Shown here in pieces: positions 54,280-63,443 of a stretch of DNA of 64,000 bases. A program made the translations under genes and the position numbers. The number at the start of each line of letters is the position of its first letter. Within the stretch, counting starts at the first letter, position 1. The notes beneath the pieces were generated by a model that saw only the letters and a list, made by a program, of their open reading frames with translations, did no database searches and was not told the DNA's origin. The stretch lies in the NCBI RefSeq assembly GCF_023823125.1, contig NZ_CP090949.1:620001-684000 (forward strand). Reading direction: 5' to 3'. The DNA comes from Erythrobacter aurantius. GTDB taxonomy: Bacteria > Pseudomonadota > Alphaproteobacteria > Sphingomonadales > Sphingomonadaceae.

Positions 54280-55329
54280 ATGAAATCGACCACCACTGCC
54301 ATCATCGCCCTCGCAGCCACGCTGGCACTTGGCGCCTGTGATGCCACCGGGGGTGGCGGCGCGCGCGATTCGATCCGCGCTGTCGGGTCATCGACGGTGT
54401 TCCCCTTTGCCAAGCTGGTGGCAGAACGCTTTGTCCTTTCCAATCCGACCTACAAGTCGCCGCTGATCGAATCGACCGGCACCGGCGGCGGCATCCAGCT
54501 GTTCTGCTCTGGCAAGGGGCCGCACACGCCTGACATGGCGAATGCGTCGCGCCGGATGAAGGCGAGCGAATTCGACAATTGCGTCGCCAACGGGGTCGAG
54601 GAAGTGATCGAGCTCAAGGTCGGCCTCGATGGCATCGCCTTCGCCTCGTCCAAGGGCGGGATCATGCTCAACCTGTCGCCCAAGATCGTCTACGAAGCGA
54701 TTGCGGCAAAGCCCTATGGCCGCGAACAGACGGCCAAGACCTGGGCCGATGTCGATCCCTCGCTTCCTGCCGAACCGATCCTTGTTTACGGCCCGCCGAG
54801 CACTTCGGGCACACGCGATGCGCTCAAGGAACTCGTGCTCGAAGCCGGTTGCGATACCAATCCGGAAATGAAGGCGCTGAAGGACAGCGACAAGGATCGC
54901 CACCAGCAGATCTGCACCGAAGTGCGTTCGGATGGCGCCTATGTCGATCAGGGCGAGCAGGACAACCTCATTGTCCAGAAGATCGAGAGCAATCCCAAGT
55001 CGGTCGGGGTTTTCGGCTACTCCTATCTCGAAGAGAACCTCGACAAGGTGCAGGGCCTGCCGATGAACGGTGTTGACCCGACCTATGAGAACATCGCCAG
55101 CTTCGCCTATCCGGGCGCGCGTCCGCTGTATGTCTACATCAAGAAGGCCCACATGCGCGCGATCCCAGGGCTTGATCTGTACCTGCAGGAATGGATCAAG
55201 AGCTGGACCGCCGAAGGCCCGCTCGCCGCGATCGGCCTCGTCGCCCTGCCGGCTGACGAAATGACCGAGAACGCCCGCCGCGTGAACGAGCAGGTGATCA
55301 TGACCCGCGCCGATCTGACCGGCGAATAA
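54280..55329 (+). CDS. pstS: Phosphate-binding lipoprotein PstS
   Basis: A 349-residue periplasmic substrate-binding protein of the phosphate ABC transporter. The lipoprotein signal is MKSTTTAIIALAATLALGAC (Cys20). Phosphate-contacting segments GSSTVFPFAKL (about 38), STGTGGGIQLF and PPSTSGTRDALKELVLEAG (about 180) are present. A CAGGA site precedes the ATG. pstC, pstA and pstB are not adjacent, so its permease must lie elsewhere. Pho box upstream and strong terminator downstream make it a single-gene or porin-linked unit. Confidence 0.95.
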   Translation: MKSTTTAIIALAATLALGACDATGGGGARDSIRAVGSSTVFPFAKLVAERFVLSNPTYKSPLIESTGTGGGIQLFCSGKGPHTPDMANASRRMKASEFDNCVANGVEEVIELKVGLDGIAFASSKGGIMLNLSPKIVYEAIAAKPYGREQTAKTWADVDPSLPAEPILVYGPPSTSGTRDALKELVLEAGCDTNPEMKALKDSDKDRHQQICTEVRSDGAYVDQGEQDNLIVQKIESNPKSVGVFGYSYLEENLDKVQGLPMNGVDPTYENIASFAYPGARPLYVYIKKAHMRAIPGLDLYLQEWIKSWTAEGPLAAIGLVALPADEMTENARRVNEQVIMTRADLTGE

Positions 55330-55353
55330 TTCCAACCGGAATTCAAATGCATA

Positions 55354-55394
55354 AGGCGGCGCTTCCCAGGCTGGAAGTGCCGCCTCAATTTTTT
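55354..55394 (+). terminator. Rho-independent terminator of pstS
   Basis: AGGCGGCGCTTCC (55354-55366) pairs with GGAAGTGCCGCCT (55373-55385) over 13 bp (one G-T) with a six-base loop, followed on the plus strand by CAATTTTTTGG. The T-run lies in the last codons of the convergent nucleotidase gene. Unidirectional for pstS. Confidence 0.88.
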
Positions 55395-56935
55395 GGCACC
55401 TGCCTGCCAAGGCTGGGAACAGCTACGCTGTCGCGCTTGCTGAAATAGGCGATGATGGCGTCCGAGACTTTGCCGTGTTCGGCGATCCGCCTTCCTTGCG
55501 GGAATGTCGAATAGAGATCTCCGCCTTCGGCAAGGAAGCCCGCGACAGCGACCCTCAACCGCGCATCGTCCGCTACCGGACGCCCCTTGTAGGTAAGCGA
55601 GACCAGCCGCTGGCGCTCAGGCCGATCAAGGTCATAGGTCAGCTCGATACCCGAAACCTGCAGCAGCCCGCGCTCGAGCGTCAGTGATTGTTCGAGCACT
55701 TCGCGCAATTGCGCGCCTGTCATCTCCATCTCGATGATCGGATCGACAAAGGGATAGGCGTCGAGCAGGTCGACGCGGTGAATTGCTCCGCGTGGCAGGT
55801 CCTTGCGCAGGCTGCCGCCGTGGACGAGACCGATATCCGCGCCTGAGGCTTCGACAAAGACATCGGCGAACAGATTGCCGATGGTCGATTCCTCGATGTA
55901 GCGGCGGAACATCACGCCTTCGCTCCGCCCGACCCGTTCGAACAATTCGGGAAAGCGCGCGCGATAGGTCTCAATCGTGCCTTCGACCTTCCAGTCCGGA
56001 GTTAGGACGGTGGAGTTGACCGGAATCAGCCTGCCATTGTGCTCGACGATCGTGCCGGTGCTGGGATCGAACCACAATTCGAGCATCCCCAAGTGCGTGC
56101 CCTGACCATAGGTTTGCATCACCAGCGTGCCCGTCACTGGGTGGATCAGCGCCTGCTCCGTCCCGGCATCGGCATGGCCGCCCAGCAGCACGTCGATCCC
56201 CTCGACCGCCCCGGCGAGCGCCATGTCGGCCTCGACCCCGCGTGCGAGGCGTGGGTCGCTTTCCGCATCGGTCTGCATCGGTGCAGTCTTGCCCATGTGA
56301 GTGAGCAGCACGATCAGGTCGACATCATCGCGCAATTCCTCGACCGAGCGGCGCACCGCGATGACCGGGTCGATCACGTCAAGCTCGTCGATGAAGGAGG
56401 GGATGATCGCGGTCGCCGCGTCTTGCCCCATGATCCCGATAACGCCGATCCGCACCCCGCCGCGTTCGATGATCGTGTGCGCTTGCGCGAATGGATGCTG
56501 CGTGTCCTTCCACAGCAGGTTCGCCGCGAGCACGGGAAAATTGGCGCGGTTCTTCTCCCAGCTCAGCACCGCTTCGCCATATTCGAATTCGTGATTGCCG
56601 ATCGCCATCGCGTCGTAACGCATGGTGTTCATCAGTTCGAAGGCGAGCTGACCCTGGGTCCGCTTGGCGAGTGCACCGGTGAAGATATCGCCCGAATCGA
56701 ACAGGAAGGTGGTGGGCCGTTCGGCGCGGATCGAATTGATCAGCGTGGCCAGCTGCGGGACGCCGCCGATCTGCTCCATATCGTCGAGCCAATATGCCTC
56801 GATCGGGTCATAGGCGCTTTCGACATCATTGGTGAACAGCAGGGTGATGTGCTGGGCGGGAACCGAGTCGGCGCTTGCGGCGGTGGACGCGAATGCGAGC
56901 AGGGCGCCCAGCAGCGGACCGACAAGGCCGCGCAT
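55385..56935 (-). CDS. Exported 5'-nucleotidase/metallophosphatase (UshA-like)
   Basis: A 516-residue bifunctional-type nucleotidase. Signal peptide MRGLVGPLLGALLAFASTAA (cleavage near ASADS). The N-terminal metallophosphatase domain has FTNDVESAYDP, DSGDIFTGA, AIGNHEFEYG and GGHADAGTEQ (the usual GGHSH is replaced by GGHAD); the C-terminal 5'-nucleotidase domain has ESTIGNLFADVFVEASGADI and SLTLERGLLQVSG. It liberates phosphate from nucleotides in the periplasm, fitting the phosphate genes nearby. Start overlaps the ftsK stop by one base. Confidence 0.9.
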   Translation of the reverse strand: MRGLVGPLLGALLAFASTAASADSVPAQHITLLFTNDVESAYDPIEAYWLDDMEQIGGVPQLATLINSIRAERPTTFLFDSGDIFTGALAKRTQGQLAFELMNTMRYDAMAIGNHEFEYGEAVLSWEKNRANFPVLAANLLWKDTQHPFAQAHTIIERGGVRIGVIGIMGQDAATAIIPSFIDELDVIDPVIAVRRSVEELRDDVDLIVLLTHMGKTAPMQTDAESDPRLARGVEADMALAGAVEGIDVLLGGHADAGTEQALIHPVTGTLVMQTYGQGTHLGMLELWFDPSTGTIVEHNGRLIPVNSTVLTPDWKVEGTIETYRARFPELFERVGRSEGVMFRRYIEESTIGNLFADVFVEASGADIGLVHGGSLRKDLPRGAIHRVDLLDAYPFVDPIIEMEMTGAQLREVLEQSLTLERGLLQVSGIELTYDLDRPERQRLVSLTYKGRPVADDARLRVAVAGFLAEGGDLYSTFPQGRRIAEHGKVSDAIIAYFSKRDSVAVPSLGRQVPKN

Positions 56936-59331
56936 CAGATCGGATTTCCGTCCTGATCGCGGAAGATTTCGCGCCGCCCGACGTGGTTGGCCGGGCCGAC
57001 CAGCCCTTCGCTTTCCATCCGCTCGATCCATTTGGCGGCGGTGTTGTAGCCCACGCCCATCTGGCGTTGCAGCCACGAACCGGAAGCCTTCTGGTTCTCG
57101 ATCACGATCTGGCAGGCCTGACGGTACTTGCGCTCTTCGGGATTGTCGCTGGCGGTGAATTCGTCCTCGAAGGCAAAGCCGCCTTCCTCGGGTTCCTCGG
57201 TGACGGCATCGACATATTCGGGCGCTCCTTGCGCGCGCCAGAAATCTGCCACCGCTTCGACTTCCTCGTCCGAAACGAAGGGGCCATGGACGCGGATCGT
57301 CGCGCCGGTGTTGGGCTTGTAGAGCATGTCGCCCCGGCCCAGCAGTTGCTCTGCCCCCTGTTCGCCAAGGATGGTGCGGCTGTCGATCCGGCTTGTCACC
57401 TTGAAGCTGATGCGGGTCGGCAGGTTGGCCTTGATCACGCCGGTGATCACGTCGACCGAGGGGCGCTGCGTCGCCATGATCAGGTGGATGCCCGCCGCGC
57501 GCGATTTCTGCGACAGGCGCTGGATCAGCACTTCGATTTCCTTGCCCACCGTCACCATGAGGTCGGCCAGTTCGTCGACGATCAGAACGATTTGCGGCAG
57601 CGGCTGGTAATCGAGCTGTTCCTCCTCGTACAACTGCTCGCCGGTATCGGGATCGAACCCGGTCTGCACCCGGCGGCCCAGCGGCTTGCCCTTGGCGGCG
57701 GCGGCGCGCACTTTCTCGTTGAAGGAGTTGATGTTGCGCGAATTGATGCTGCTCATCATGCGATAGCGCCGCTCCATCTCCTCCACCGCCCATTTCAGCG
57801 CGCGCACGCTCTTGTGCGGTTCGGTGACAACGGGGGAGAGCAGGTGCGGGATATCGTCGTAACTCTTCAGCTCCAGCACCTTGGGGTCGATCAGGATCAA
57901 CCGGCATTCCTCGGGTGTGAAGTGATACAGCAGCGACAGCAGGATGCAGTTTAGGCCCACCGACTTGCCCGAACCGGTTGTCCCGGCGACCAGCAAGTGC
58001 GGCATGGCGGCAAGATCGGCGATGATCGGTTCGCCCGCGATATCCTTGCCCAGAATGATCGGAAGATTGCCCTTGGACTCGGCGAAATCGGCCGAGGCGG
58101 CGAGTTCTTTCAGCATCACCACCTGACGATCGGCATTGGGCAATTCGATTCCCATCACCGTCTTGCCCGGAATGGGAGAGACGCGCGCGGAAATCGCGCT
58201 CATGTTGCGGGCGATGTCTTCGGCAAGGCCTACGACGCGGCTCGCCTTGATCCCGGGCGCGGGCTCCAGTTCGTACATTGTCACCACCGGGCCGGTGCGC
58301 ACCGCGGTGATTTCGCCCTTCACATTGAAATCATCGAGCACGTTTTCGAGCAGGCGGGCGTTGCGTTCCAGCGCCAGCTTGTCGAGCTTGGGCCCGCTGT
58401 CGGCGGGCGGATCGGCAAGCAGGTCGAGGCTCGGCAATTCATAGGTGGCGAACATGTCGCGCTGGTTCTTGCGGGCCGGTTCGGCGCGCTTGGGCGGGGC
58501 CGAAGGGTCGGTAATTTCTGGCGATCGCCGGGGCGCAGGCTCGGCAGCGCGCTCGGGCCGTCCCTTGGCCCGTCGGGCCTTGCTGGCCGGGGCTTCGAGC
58601 GGGTCGTCATCGGCGAAATCGAGCGCTGTATCACGCCCGACAAACGGCAGCCTTGATAAGAGGCCGCCTGTCAGCGCGCCGCCGCCAAGGAAATTGGGCA
58701 GGGTCATCAGCTTGCGCCAGTCGATCGCGAAGATGCGCGTCACCAGCGCGGTTCCCCCGGCGAGGCAAACGAAGGCCGCACCCAGAGTGATCCATCCTGC
58801 GGCGCCTTCGCCAAAACGGGCTGCAACAGCTTCGATCCCCGTCGCGCCGAGCAGGCCCGATATTCCGCCAAGCTGCGCGGGCAAGGTTCCGCCGGTGCGT
58901 TCGAACGCGAGCGACAGCACCGTGCCGAACAGCATCATCGCGATCAGCAAGAGGCCGGTGGGCAGCCACCAGCGGGTGCCTTCGCCGTCGTCATCGGCCC
59001 CGTCCAGTTCGACGGCGCGCCACAGCTTGCGGGCCGAAATATAGAGCAGCGGCAACAGCAATACGCCCGGCAGGCCAAAGGCGAATAGCACCCGGTCGGA
59101 AATCCATGCGCCCCAGCTTCCCATCCAGTTCGCGACCTGATCCGGCGCGGCGGCGGTCGATGGGCTGGGATCGGTCTGCGTATAGCTGGCAAGCGACAGG
59201 GCGAGGAAGACCATCGCCATCAGCAGCACGCCCGCGCCGGTCATCTGCACGGCGCGGCGGATGCTGCGGCGCAGGCCGATGCGCCAGTCAGCGGTGGGTT
59301 GCTTGCGGGTGTTCATTGCGCGGGTCGCCAT
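56935..59331 (-). CDS. ftsK: DNA translocase FtsK
   Basis: A 798-residue protein that segregates chromosome termini during division. Four N-terminal membrane helices lie within about 30-215 (including MTGAGVLLMAMVFLALSLAS and the VLFAFGLPGVLLLPLLYISA helix), then a short linker (about 240-310) with many Pro/Arg, then the alpha/beta motor with Walker A AGTTGSGKSVGLN (about 470), LIVDELADLMV (Walker B), and the C-terminal gamma winged helix VGYNTAAKWIERMESEGLVG that recognises KOPS. Linker is short compared with E. coli. The next gene overlaps by one base. Confidence 0.96.
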   Translation of the reverse strand: MATRAMNTRKQPTADWRIGLRRSIRRAVQMTGAGVLLMAMVFLALSLASYTQTDPSPSTAAAPDQVANWMGSWGAWISDRVLFAFGLPGVLLLPLLYISARKLWRAVELDGADDDGEGTRWWLPTGLLLIAMMLFGTVLSLAFERTGGTLPAQLGGISGLLGATGIEAVAARFGEGAAGWITLGAAFVCLAGGTALVTRIFAIDWRKLMTLPNFLGGGALTGGLLSRLPFVGRDTALDFADDDPLEAPASKARRAKGRPERAAEPAPRRSPEITDPSAPPKRAEPARKNQRDMFATYELPSLDLLADPPADSGPKLDKLALERNARLLENVLDDFNVKGEITAVRTGPVVTMYELEPAPGIKASRVVGLAEDIARNMSAISARVSPIPGKTVMGIELPNADRQVVMLKELAASADFAESKGNLPIILGKDIAGEPIIADLAAMPHLLVAGTTGSGKSVGLNCILLSLLYHFTPEECRLILIDPKVLELKSYDDIPHLLSPVVTEPHKSVRALKWAVEEMERRYRMMSSINSRNINSFNEKVRAAAAKGKPLGRRVQTGFDPDTGEQLYEEEQLDYQPLPQIVLIVDELADLMVTVGKEIEVLIQRLSQKSRAAGIHLIMATQRPSVDVITGVIKANLPTRISFKVTSRIDSRTILGEQGAEQLLGRGDMLYKPNTGATIRVHGPFVSDEEVEAVADFWRAQGAPEYVDAVTEEPEEGGFAFEDEFTASDNPEERKYRQACQIVIENQKASGSWLQRQMGVGYNTAAKWIERMESEGLVGPANHVGRREIFRDQDGNPI

Positions 59332-59379
59332 TGGGGGCTCCTGTATCGGAACACATCATGAATCCTTGGCGAGTCCGGG

Positions 59380-59931
59380 TCAAGGAACAAGCGTTCGGCT
59401 GAGCCCGTCAATCGCCGCCCAACGCGGCCAGCCGAGCACGCGTGCGCGGTCTGCATCCATGCCGCCGAGCGCGATAACGGGCACCTGCGCATGCTGCGCG
59501 AGCAATCGAAACCTTACCGGGCCGAGCACTTGCCCGCCGGGATGCGAGCGTGTCGTGAACACCGGTGACAGCAGCACGGCATCCGCTCCCAGCCGGCTGG
59601 CCAGCCCGATCTCGCCAAGATCATGCGCCGTCGCCAGATGCAGCAGCCCCGCCCGCCTCGGCCAGAGCGAACGCGGCGCGCCGTAAATCCCGTCCGCGCC
59701 CCATTCGGTCGCGGTGAGGGCGCTGTCGGCAAGCACAATCACATGGCCGCGACCGCGCGCGATGCGCCGCAGCCTCAGAAACCGCTGCAAACGTTCAGGC
59801 CCGTCGAGGTGATAGTGGCGATAGATGAACCCGCTTCCGCGCGGCAGGTGGCGCAGCGCATCCTCAAGACCTGCGTCATTGCGTGCATCGGAGATGAGCC
59901 ACAGATGCGGGAGGGGCTTTAAACGTTTCAC
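59380..59931 (-). CDS. Thiamine phosphate synthase-like protein (ThiE/TenI family)
   Basis: A 183-residue small TIM-barrel protein. GTG at 59931 starts VKRLKPLPHLWLISDARNDA. Segments LADSALTATEWGADGIYGAP, DAVLLSPVFTTRSHPGGQVL and VPVIALGGMDADRARVLGWP fit the thiamine phosphate synthase family, but some substrate-binding residues (the usual T-x-T-K) look altered, so activity is uncertain. Much of the longer open frame that continues upstream to 60669 lies opposite YggS and is spurious. Divergent from YggS with only 21 bases between starts. Confidence 0.8.
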   Translation of the reverse strand: MKRLKPLPHLWLISDARNDAGLEDALRHLPRGSGFIYRHYHLDGPERLQRFLRLRRIARGRGHVIVLADSALTATEWGADGIYGAPRSLWPRRAGLLHLATAHDLGEIGLASRLGADAVLLSPVFTTRSHPGGQVLGPVRFRLLAQHAQVPVIALGGMDADRARVLGWPRWAAIDGLSRTLVP

Positions 59932-59952
59932 GCTCGCTCTATAGCGCGCCCT

Positions 59953-60618
59953 ATGGAAAGTGCAGCAACCCGCCTTGAAGAAGTTCGCGCCAGTATCGCG
60001 CGCGTGTGCAAACCCGCCCGGCGCGAAGCCGCGGATGTGACCCTGATCGCGGTCAGCAAGACGCATCCGGCCGAGCGGATCGAGCCGCTGCTGGAGGCCG
60101 GGCACCGCGTCTTTGGCGAAAACCGGGTTCAGGAGGCGCAAGGCAAATGGCCCGCGCTGCGCGATGCCTATCCGGATGTGGAACTGCACCTGATCGGGCA
60201 ATTGCAATCGAACAAGGCGGATGATGCGGTGGCGCTGTTCGACGTGATCCATTCGCTCGACCGGCCCAGCCTGCTGAAGGCGCTGGCAGCGGCGATGGAC
60301 AAGGCAGGCAGGCGGGTGCCGTGCTTCGTGCAGGTCAACATCGGTGACGAGGAGCAGAAGGGCGGCTGCGCGATTGCCGATCTGCCAGCGTTTCTCGAAC
60401 AGGTGCACGCCTCCGGCATTCCGGTCGCCGGGCTGATGTGCATTCCGCCCGCAGATATCGAACCCGCGCCGTTCTTCGCGCTGCTGGCCAAGCTGGCCAA
60501 AGACAACGGGCTGGACGGCCTCTCCATGGGGATGAGCGGCGATTACGAGACGGCGGTGATGCTGGGCGCGACGCATGTCCGGGTGGGTACGGCGTTGTTC
60601 GGCGCGCGGGGCGCATGA
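59953..60618 (+). CDS. YggS-family pyridoxal phosphate homeostasis protein
   Basis: A 221-residue PLP-binding TIM-barrel protein without known catalytic activity, which controls the PLP pool. The Lys that holds PLP is in LIAVSKTHPAERIE (about 37), followed by VFGENRVQEAQGKWP and HLIGQLQSNKADDAV, and the C-terminal SMGMSGDYETAVMLGATHVR with VGTALFG, all hallmark. ATGA overlap with the next gene. Confidence 0.95.
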   Translation: MESAATRLEEVRASIARVCKPARREAADVTLIAVSKTHPAERIEPLLEAGHRVFGENRVQEAQGKWPALRDAYPDVELHLIGQLQSNKADDAVALFDVIHSLDRPSLLKALAAAMDKAGRRVPCFVQVNIGDEEQKGGCAIADLPAFLEQVHASGIPVAGLMCIPPADIEPAPFFALLAKLAKDNGLDGLSMGMSGDYETAVMLGATHVRVGTALFGARGA

Positions 60619-61064
60619 CGCCCGAAGCGTTTGCAGCGCGCTGGGTGCAGCGCCTGTCGGACGGGGCATGGGTGCGGTTTGAACATGGCGCGCCCGATCC
60701 GGCGGCTTTCATCCATTCGGCGGTGGCTGACGGGTTCGTCGGCTCGCTCGGCCTCAAGCGCATCGGCTACAATTGGGAATTGCTTGATCCGTCAGGCGAC
60801 GCATCCGCGCCGCGCTCCGCAACGGGTGAATTGACGCTCGCAATGTCGGGCGACCTCGCCAATCCCAACCGGCCGTGGCTGCCCGAAGAGGAAGCGCGCC
60901 GGTGTACTGGTGATTTTCTGGCACTGTTTGATTCCGCAAGCCGCACGATCGTCTCCAACCGGTACGACGGATTGTGGAACCCGATTGCGGGCCATGCCGT
61001 CGAATGGGGTTTCGTCGGCTGGGACAGGGACCGGATCGCGTTGTTGCTGCTCGCCGCGCAATGA
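60615..61064 (+). CDS. Conserved hypothetical protein after YggS
   Basis: A 149-residue protein with no signal or membrane segment. Recognisable blocks are ARWVQRLSDGAWVRFEHGAP and SNRYDGLWNPIAGHAVEWGF at the end. I cannot name the family. It is coupled to YggS by ATGA and followed by a strong terminator, so the two are one transcription unit. Confidence 0.75.
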   Translation: MTPEAFAARWVQRLSDGAWVRFEHGAPDPAAFIHSAVADGFVGSLGLKRIGYNWELLDPSGDASAPRSATGELTLAMSGDLANPNRPWLPEEEARRCTGDFLALFDSASRTIVSNRYDGLWNPIAGHAVEWGFVGWDRDRIALLLLAAQ

Positions 61065-61099
61065 AAAAGGCGCCCCGTTTCCGGAGCGCCTTTCTCTTT
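61064..61099. terminator. Bidirectional Rho-independent terminator
   Basis: AAAAAGGCGC (left) and GCGCCTTTCT (right) flank a GC-rich hairpin: GGCGC (61069-61073) with GCGCC (61086-61090), extended by CCG/CGG. A-run on the left and T-run on the right make it effective in both directions: for the hypothetical gene and for the TonB receptor. Confidence 0.85.
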
Positions 61100-61116
61100 G
61101 TTAGCGGAGTATCTGA

Positions 61117-63438
61117 TCAGAACTCGAACAGGGCCTCGATCCCGACGTTCCGGCCGCGCTGGAGCGGCGAGAAGGTGCCGGCACCGGGCAGCGGATCGAA
61201 CGGACGGTTGATGCCGTTCGACAGCGGGCCACCAAACGGGATCTGGGTGTCGCCACCGACCTGCACCTGATCGAACAGGTTGCGGCCGTAAACCGACAGC
61301 GACAGGCCATCGACCGGGGTGACCCAGGTGATGTTCGCTTCGAGATTGCTGATGTCCTGCACGAAACCGCGGTTGTCATCGGTGTAGGCGAATTCGTCGC
61401 GATACTGGTAGTTCACGCGGGTGAGGATTTCGCTGTCACCGAGGAACAGTTCGTGGACAAGGCCCACGCCCCAGGTGATTTCCGGAACGCGCGGCAGACG
61501 CAGGTTGAGGTCTGCATCGTTGATCAAGCCGTCACCCGAAATGTCGAACAGGATTTCGTCATATTCGTCATCGATGATGCCGATGTTGGCAGTGAACAGC
61601 AGCGAATCCGACACGCGCATGCGGGCTTCGGCTTCGACACCGGTGATGGTGGCATCGGCGGTGTTGAAGATCGACTGGGCCACACCCGAAACCGGGTCCG
61701 ACTGGTTCACTTCGCGCTGCATGTTCTCGATCTTGGTGATGTAGGCCGCCACGTTGATCGTGAAGGCACCATCAGCCGACTGGAACTTGCCGCCGATTTC
61801 GAAATTGTCGACCTGTTCTTCGTCAAACGAGAACGTGCCGCCCGGACGGGCAACGATCGCTTCGAATGCGTTGGCGTTGGTGATGCGGAAGTTGTAGCCG
61901 CCCGAACGGAAACCGCGGGTCCAGTGGCCATAGACCTGGCTGTCGTTGAATTCGTACTGCAGGCCGAGCTTGGGCGAAAGGTTGCGGAACCGCACCCGAT
62001 CGGAGAAGCCGTTGTTTTCCGTCGGGATGAACGGGTTGGTGCCGGTCGTCGGGCAGGTGCTGTCGACCACCGAACAGGCCGGACGCGGACGCACATAGGT
62101 AACATCGGCGTCCTTGGTTTCCTGGCTCCAGCGGATGCCGGCGATGATCGACAGATCGCTGGTCAGATAGAACTGGCCGTTGACGAAAGCGCCCAGCACT
62201 TCGTGATCCTGACGGCCGCCACCGAAGAAGGTAAGCGGGGTCGAAACCGGGATCTGGCGCACTTCGGTGTAGGCGAGCGTCTGGTCGAAATAGAAGCCGC
62301 CGACGGTCAGGTCGAAATTGTCGGTCGAGATAGCATAGCGCAGCTCGTTCGAAATCTGGTCCTGCGCGGTTTCAGTGTTCGAGTGGAACAGGAAAAGCGT
62401 GGTCGCGTCGATGTCGGCGTCGGTCAGCGCGCTGTAGTCGCGATAGCCGAAGATGTTGGTCAGCGTACCCGGGCCGATATCCCACTCCGCAGTCAGCGAG
62501 GTGGTGAGGATTTCGGTGTCGTAGAAGCCGGCGTTGTCGATTGCGAAATCGAAGCTGTCACGGTCAAAGATGCCACGGTTCTGGCCTGCCGGGCCGTCGC
62601 CCTTCGAATCGAAATAGTCGACCTTGCCGGTAAGGGTCAGGTCGCCCAGCCGCGCTTCGAGTGCGCCGCGCAGGATGTAGGTTTCGGCCTGGCCGAAGTT
62701 CGATCCGTCGAAGCTGTTTTCGAAATAGCCGCGATCGTTGTTGTAGTAGCCTGCAACCTTGAACAGCAGCGTGTCTTCGACGATCGGGCCGGAAAGCACT
62801 GCGCTGGCGGTGTAGTTTTCGCCGCCACGGCCGCCGTCAACCGGGCCGTCAACCGCCGCGCGGACCTTGCCGCGGAAATCTTCGGTCGGGCTGGTCGTGT
62901 TGATCAGCACAGCGCCGCCGGTCACGTTGCGACCGAACAGGACGCCCTGCGGACCGCGCAGGATTTCGACGCTTTCAAGGTCGAAGATGTCGAACACCAC
63001 GCCGCCGTTGATGCCGAGGTACACGCCATCGACGAACACGCCGACGGTCGGATCGATCGACGGAATCGACGAGTTGATGCCAAGGCCGCGGATCGAGAAG
63101 TTCGCGGTGCCGCGGCTGGTGCCGATCTGGTCGAGGCTGACGTTGGGAGCCTGGAACGAAAGGCCCTGCACATCGCGGATCTTGAAGGCTTCCAGCGTGT
63201 CTTCGTTGAACGCGGTCACGGCCAGCGCGACATCCTGAACATCTTCGGGATCGCGGGTCTTGGTGCCGGTGACGACAATGTTGCCGATGGTGTCGAGCGC
63301 GCTGGCGCGCTCCTGCGACTGGGCATCGTCTGCGACGGTTTCGTCCTGGGTGGTCTGAGCCAGTGCGGCAAAGGGGGTTGCAGCACACGAGCAAAGAAGA
63401 AGCGCGGTAAGGGTCCGCGCCGGGGTACGGATATTCAT
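61117..63438 (-). CDS. TonB-dependent receptor
   Basis: A 773-residue outer-membrane receptor. Signal MNIRTPARTLTALLLCSCAA (cleavage near ALAQT), then a TonB-box-like DTIGNIVVTGTKTRDPEDV (about 48-68), the plug domain (FSIRGLGINSSIPSIDPTVG) and a 22-strand barrel ending GRNVGIEALFEF with the terminal Phe. It lacks an extra N-terminal signalling domain. Substrate is unknown; plug and barrel resemble those of siderophore or carbohydrate receptors. A stem-loop covers its ribosome site. Confidence 0.93.
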   Translation of the reverse strand: MNIRTPARTLTALLLCSCAATPFAALAQTTQDETVADDAQSQERASALDTIGNIVVTGTKTRDPEDVQDVALAVTAFNEDTLEAFKIRDVQGLSFQAPNVSLDQIGTSRGTANFSIRGLGINSSIPSIDPTVGVFVDGVYLGINGGVVFDIFDLESVEILRGPQGVLFGRNVTGGAVLINTTSPTEDFRGKVRAAVDGPVDGGRGGENYTASAVLSGPIVEDTLLFKVAGYYNNDRGYFENSFDGSNFGQAETYILRGALEARLGDLTLTGKVDYFDSKGDGPAGQNRGIFDRDSFDFAIDNAGFYDTEILTTSLTAEWDIGPGTLTNIFGYRDYSALTDADIDATTLFLFHSNTETAQDQISNELRYAISTDNFDLTVGGFYFDQTLAYTEVRQIPVSTPLTFFGGGRQDHEVLGAFVNGQFYLTSDLSIIAGIRWSQETKDADVTYVRPRPACSVVDSTCPTTGTNPFIPTENNGFSDRVRFRNLSPKLGLQYEFNDSQVYGHWTRGFRSGGYNFRITNANAFEAIVARPGGTFSFDEEQVDNFEIGGKFQSADGAFTINVAAYITKIENMQREVNQSDPVSGVAQSIFNTADATITGVEAEARMRVSDSLLFTANIGIIDDEYDEILFDISGDGLINDADLNLRLPRVPEITWGVGLVHELFLGDSEILTRVNYQYRDEFAYTDDNRGFVQDISNLEANITWVTPVDGLSLSVYGRNLFDQVQVGGDTQIPFGGPLSNGINRPFDPLPGAGTFSPLQRGRNVGIEALFEF

Positions 63439-63443
63439 GTAAT

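Noticed and set aside
56936..57907. Extension of the 5'-nucleotidase frame to 840 residues
   Set aside because: The extension lies in another frame of ftsK; the signal peptide begins at 56935.
59932..60669. Extension of the ThiE-like frame to 429 residues
   Set aside because: It runs antisense to YggS; the GTG at 59931 gives the right N-terminus.
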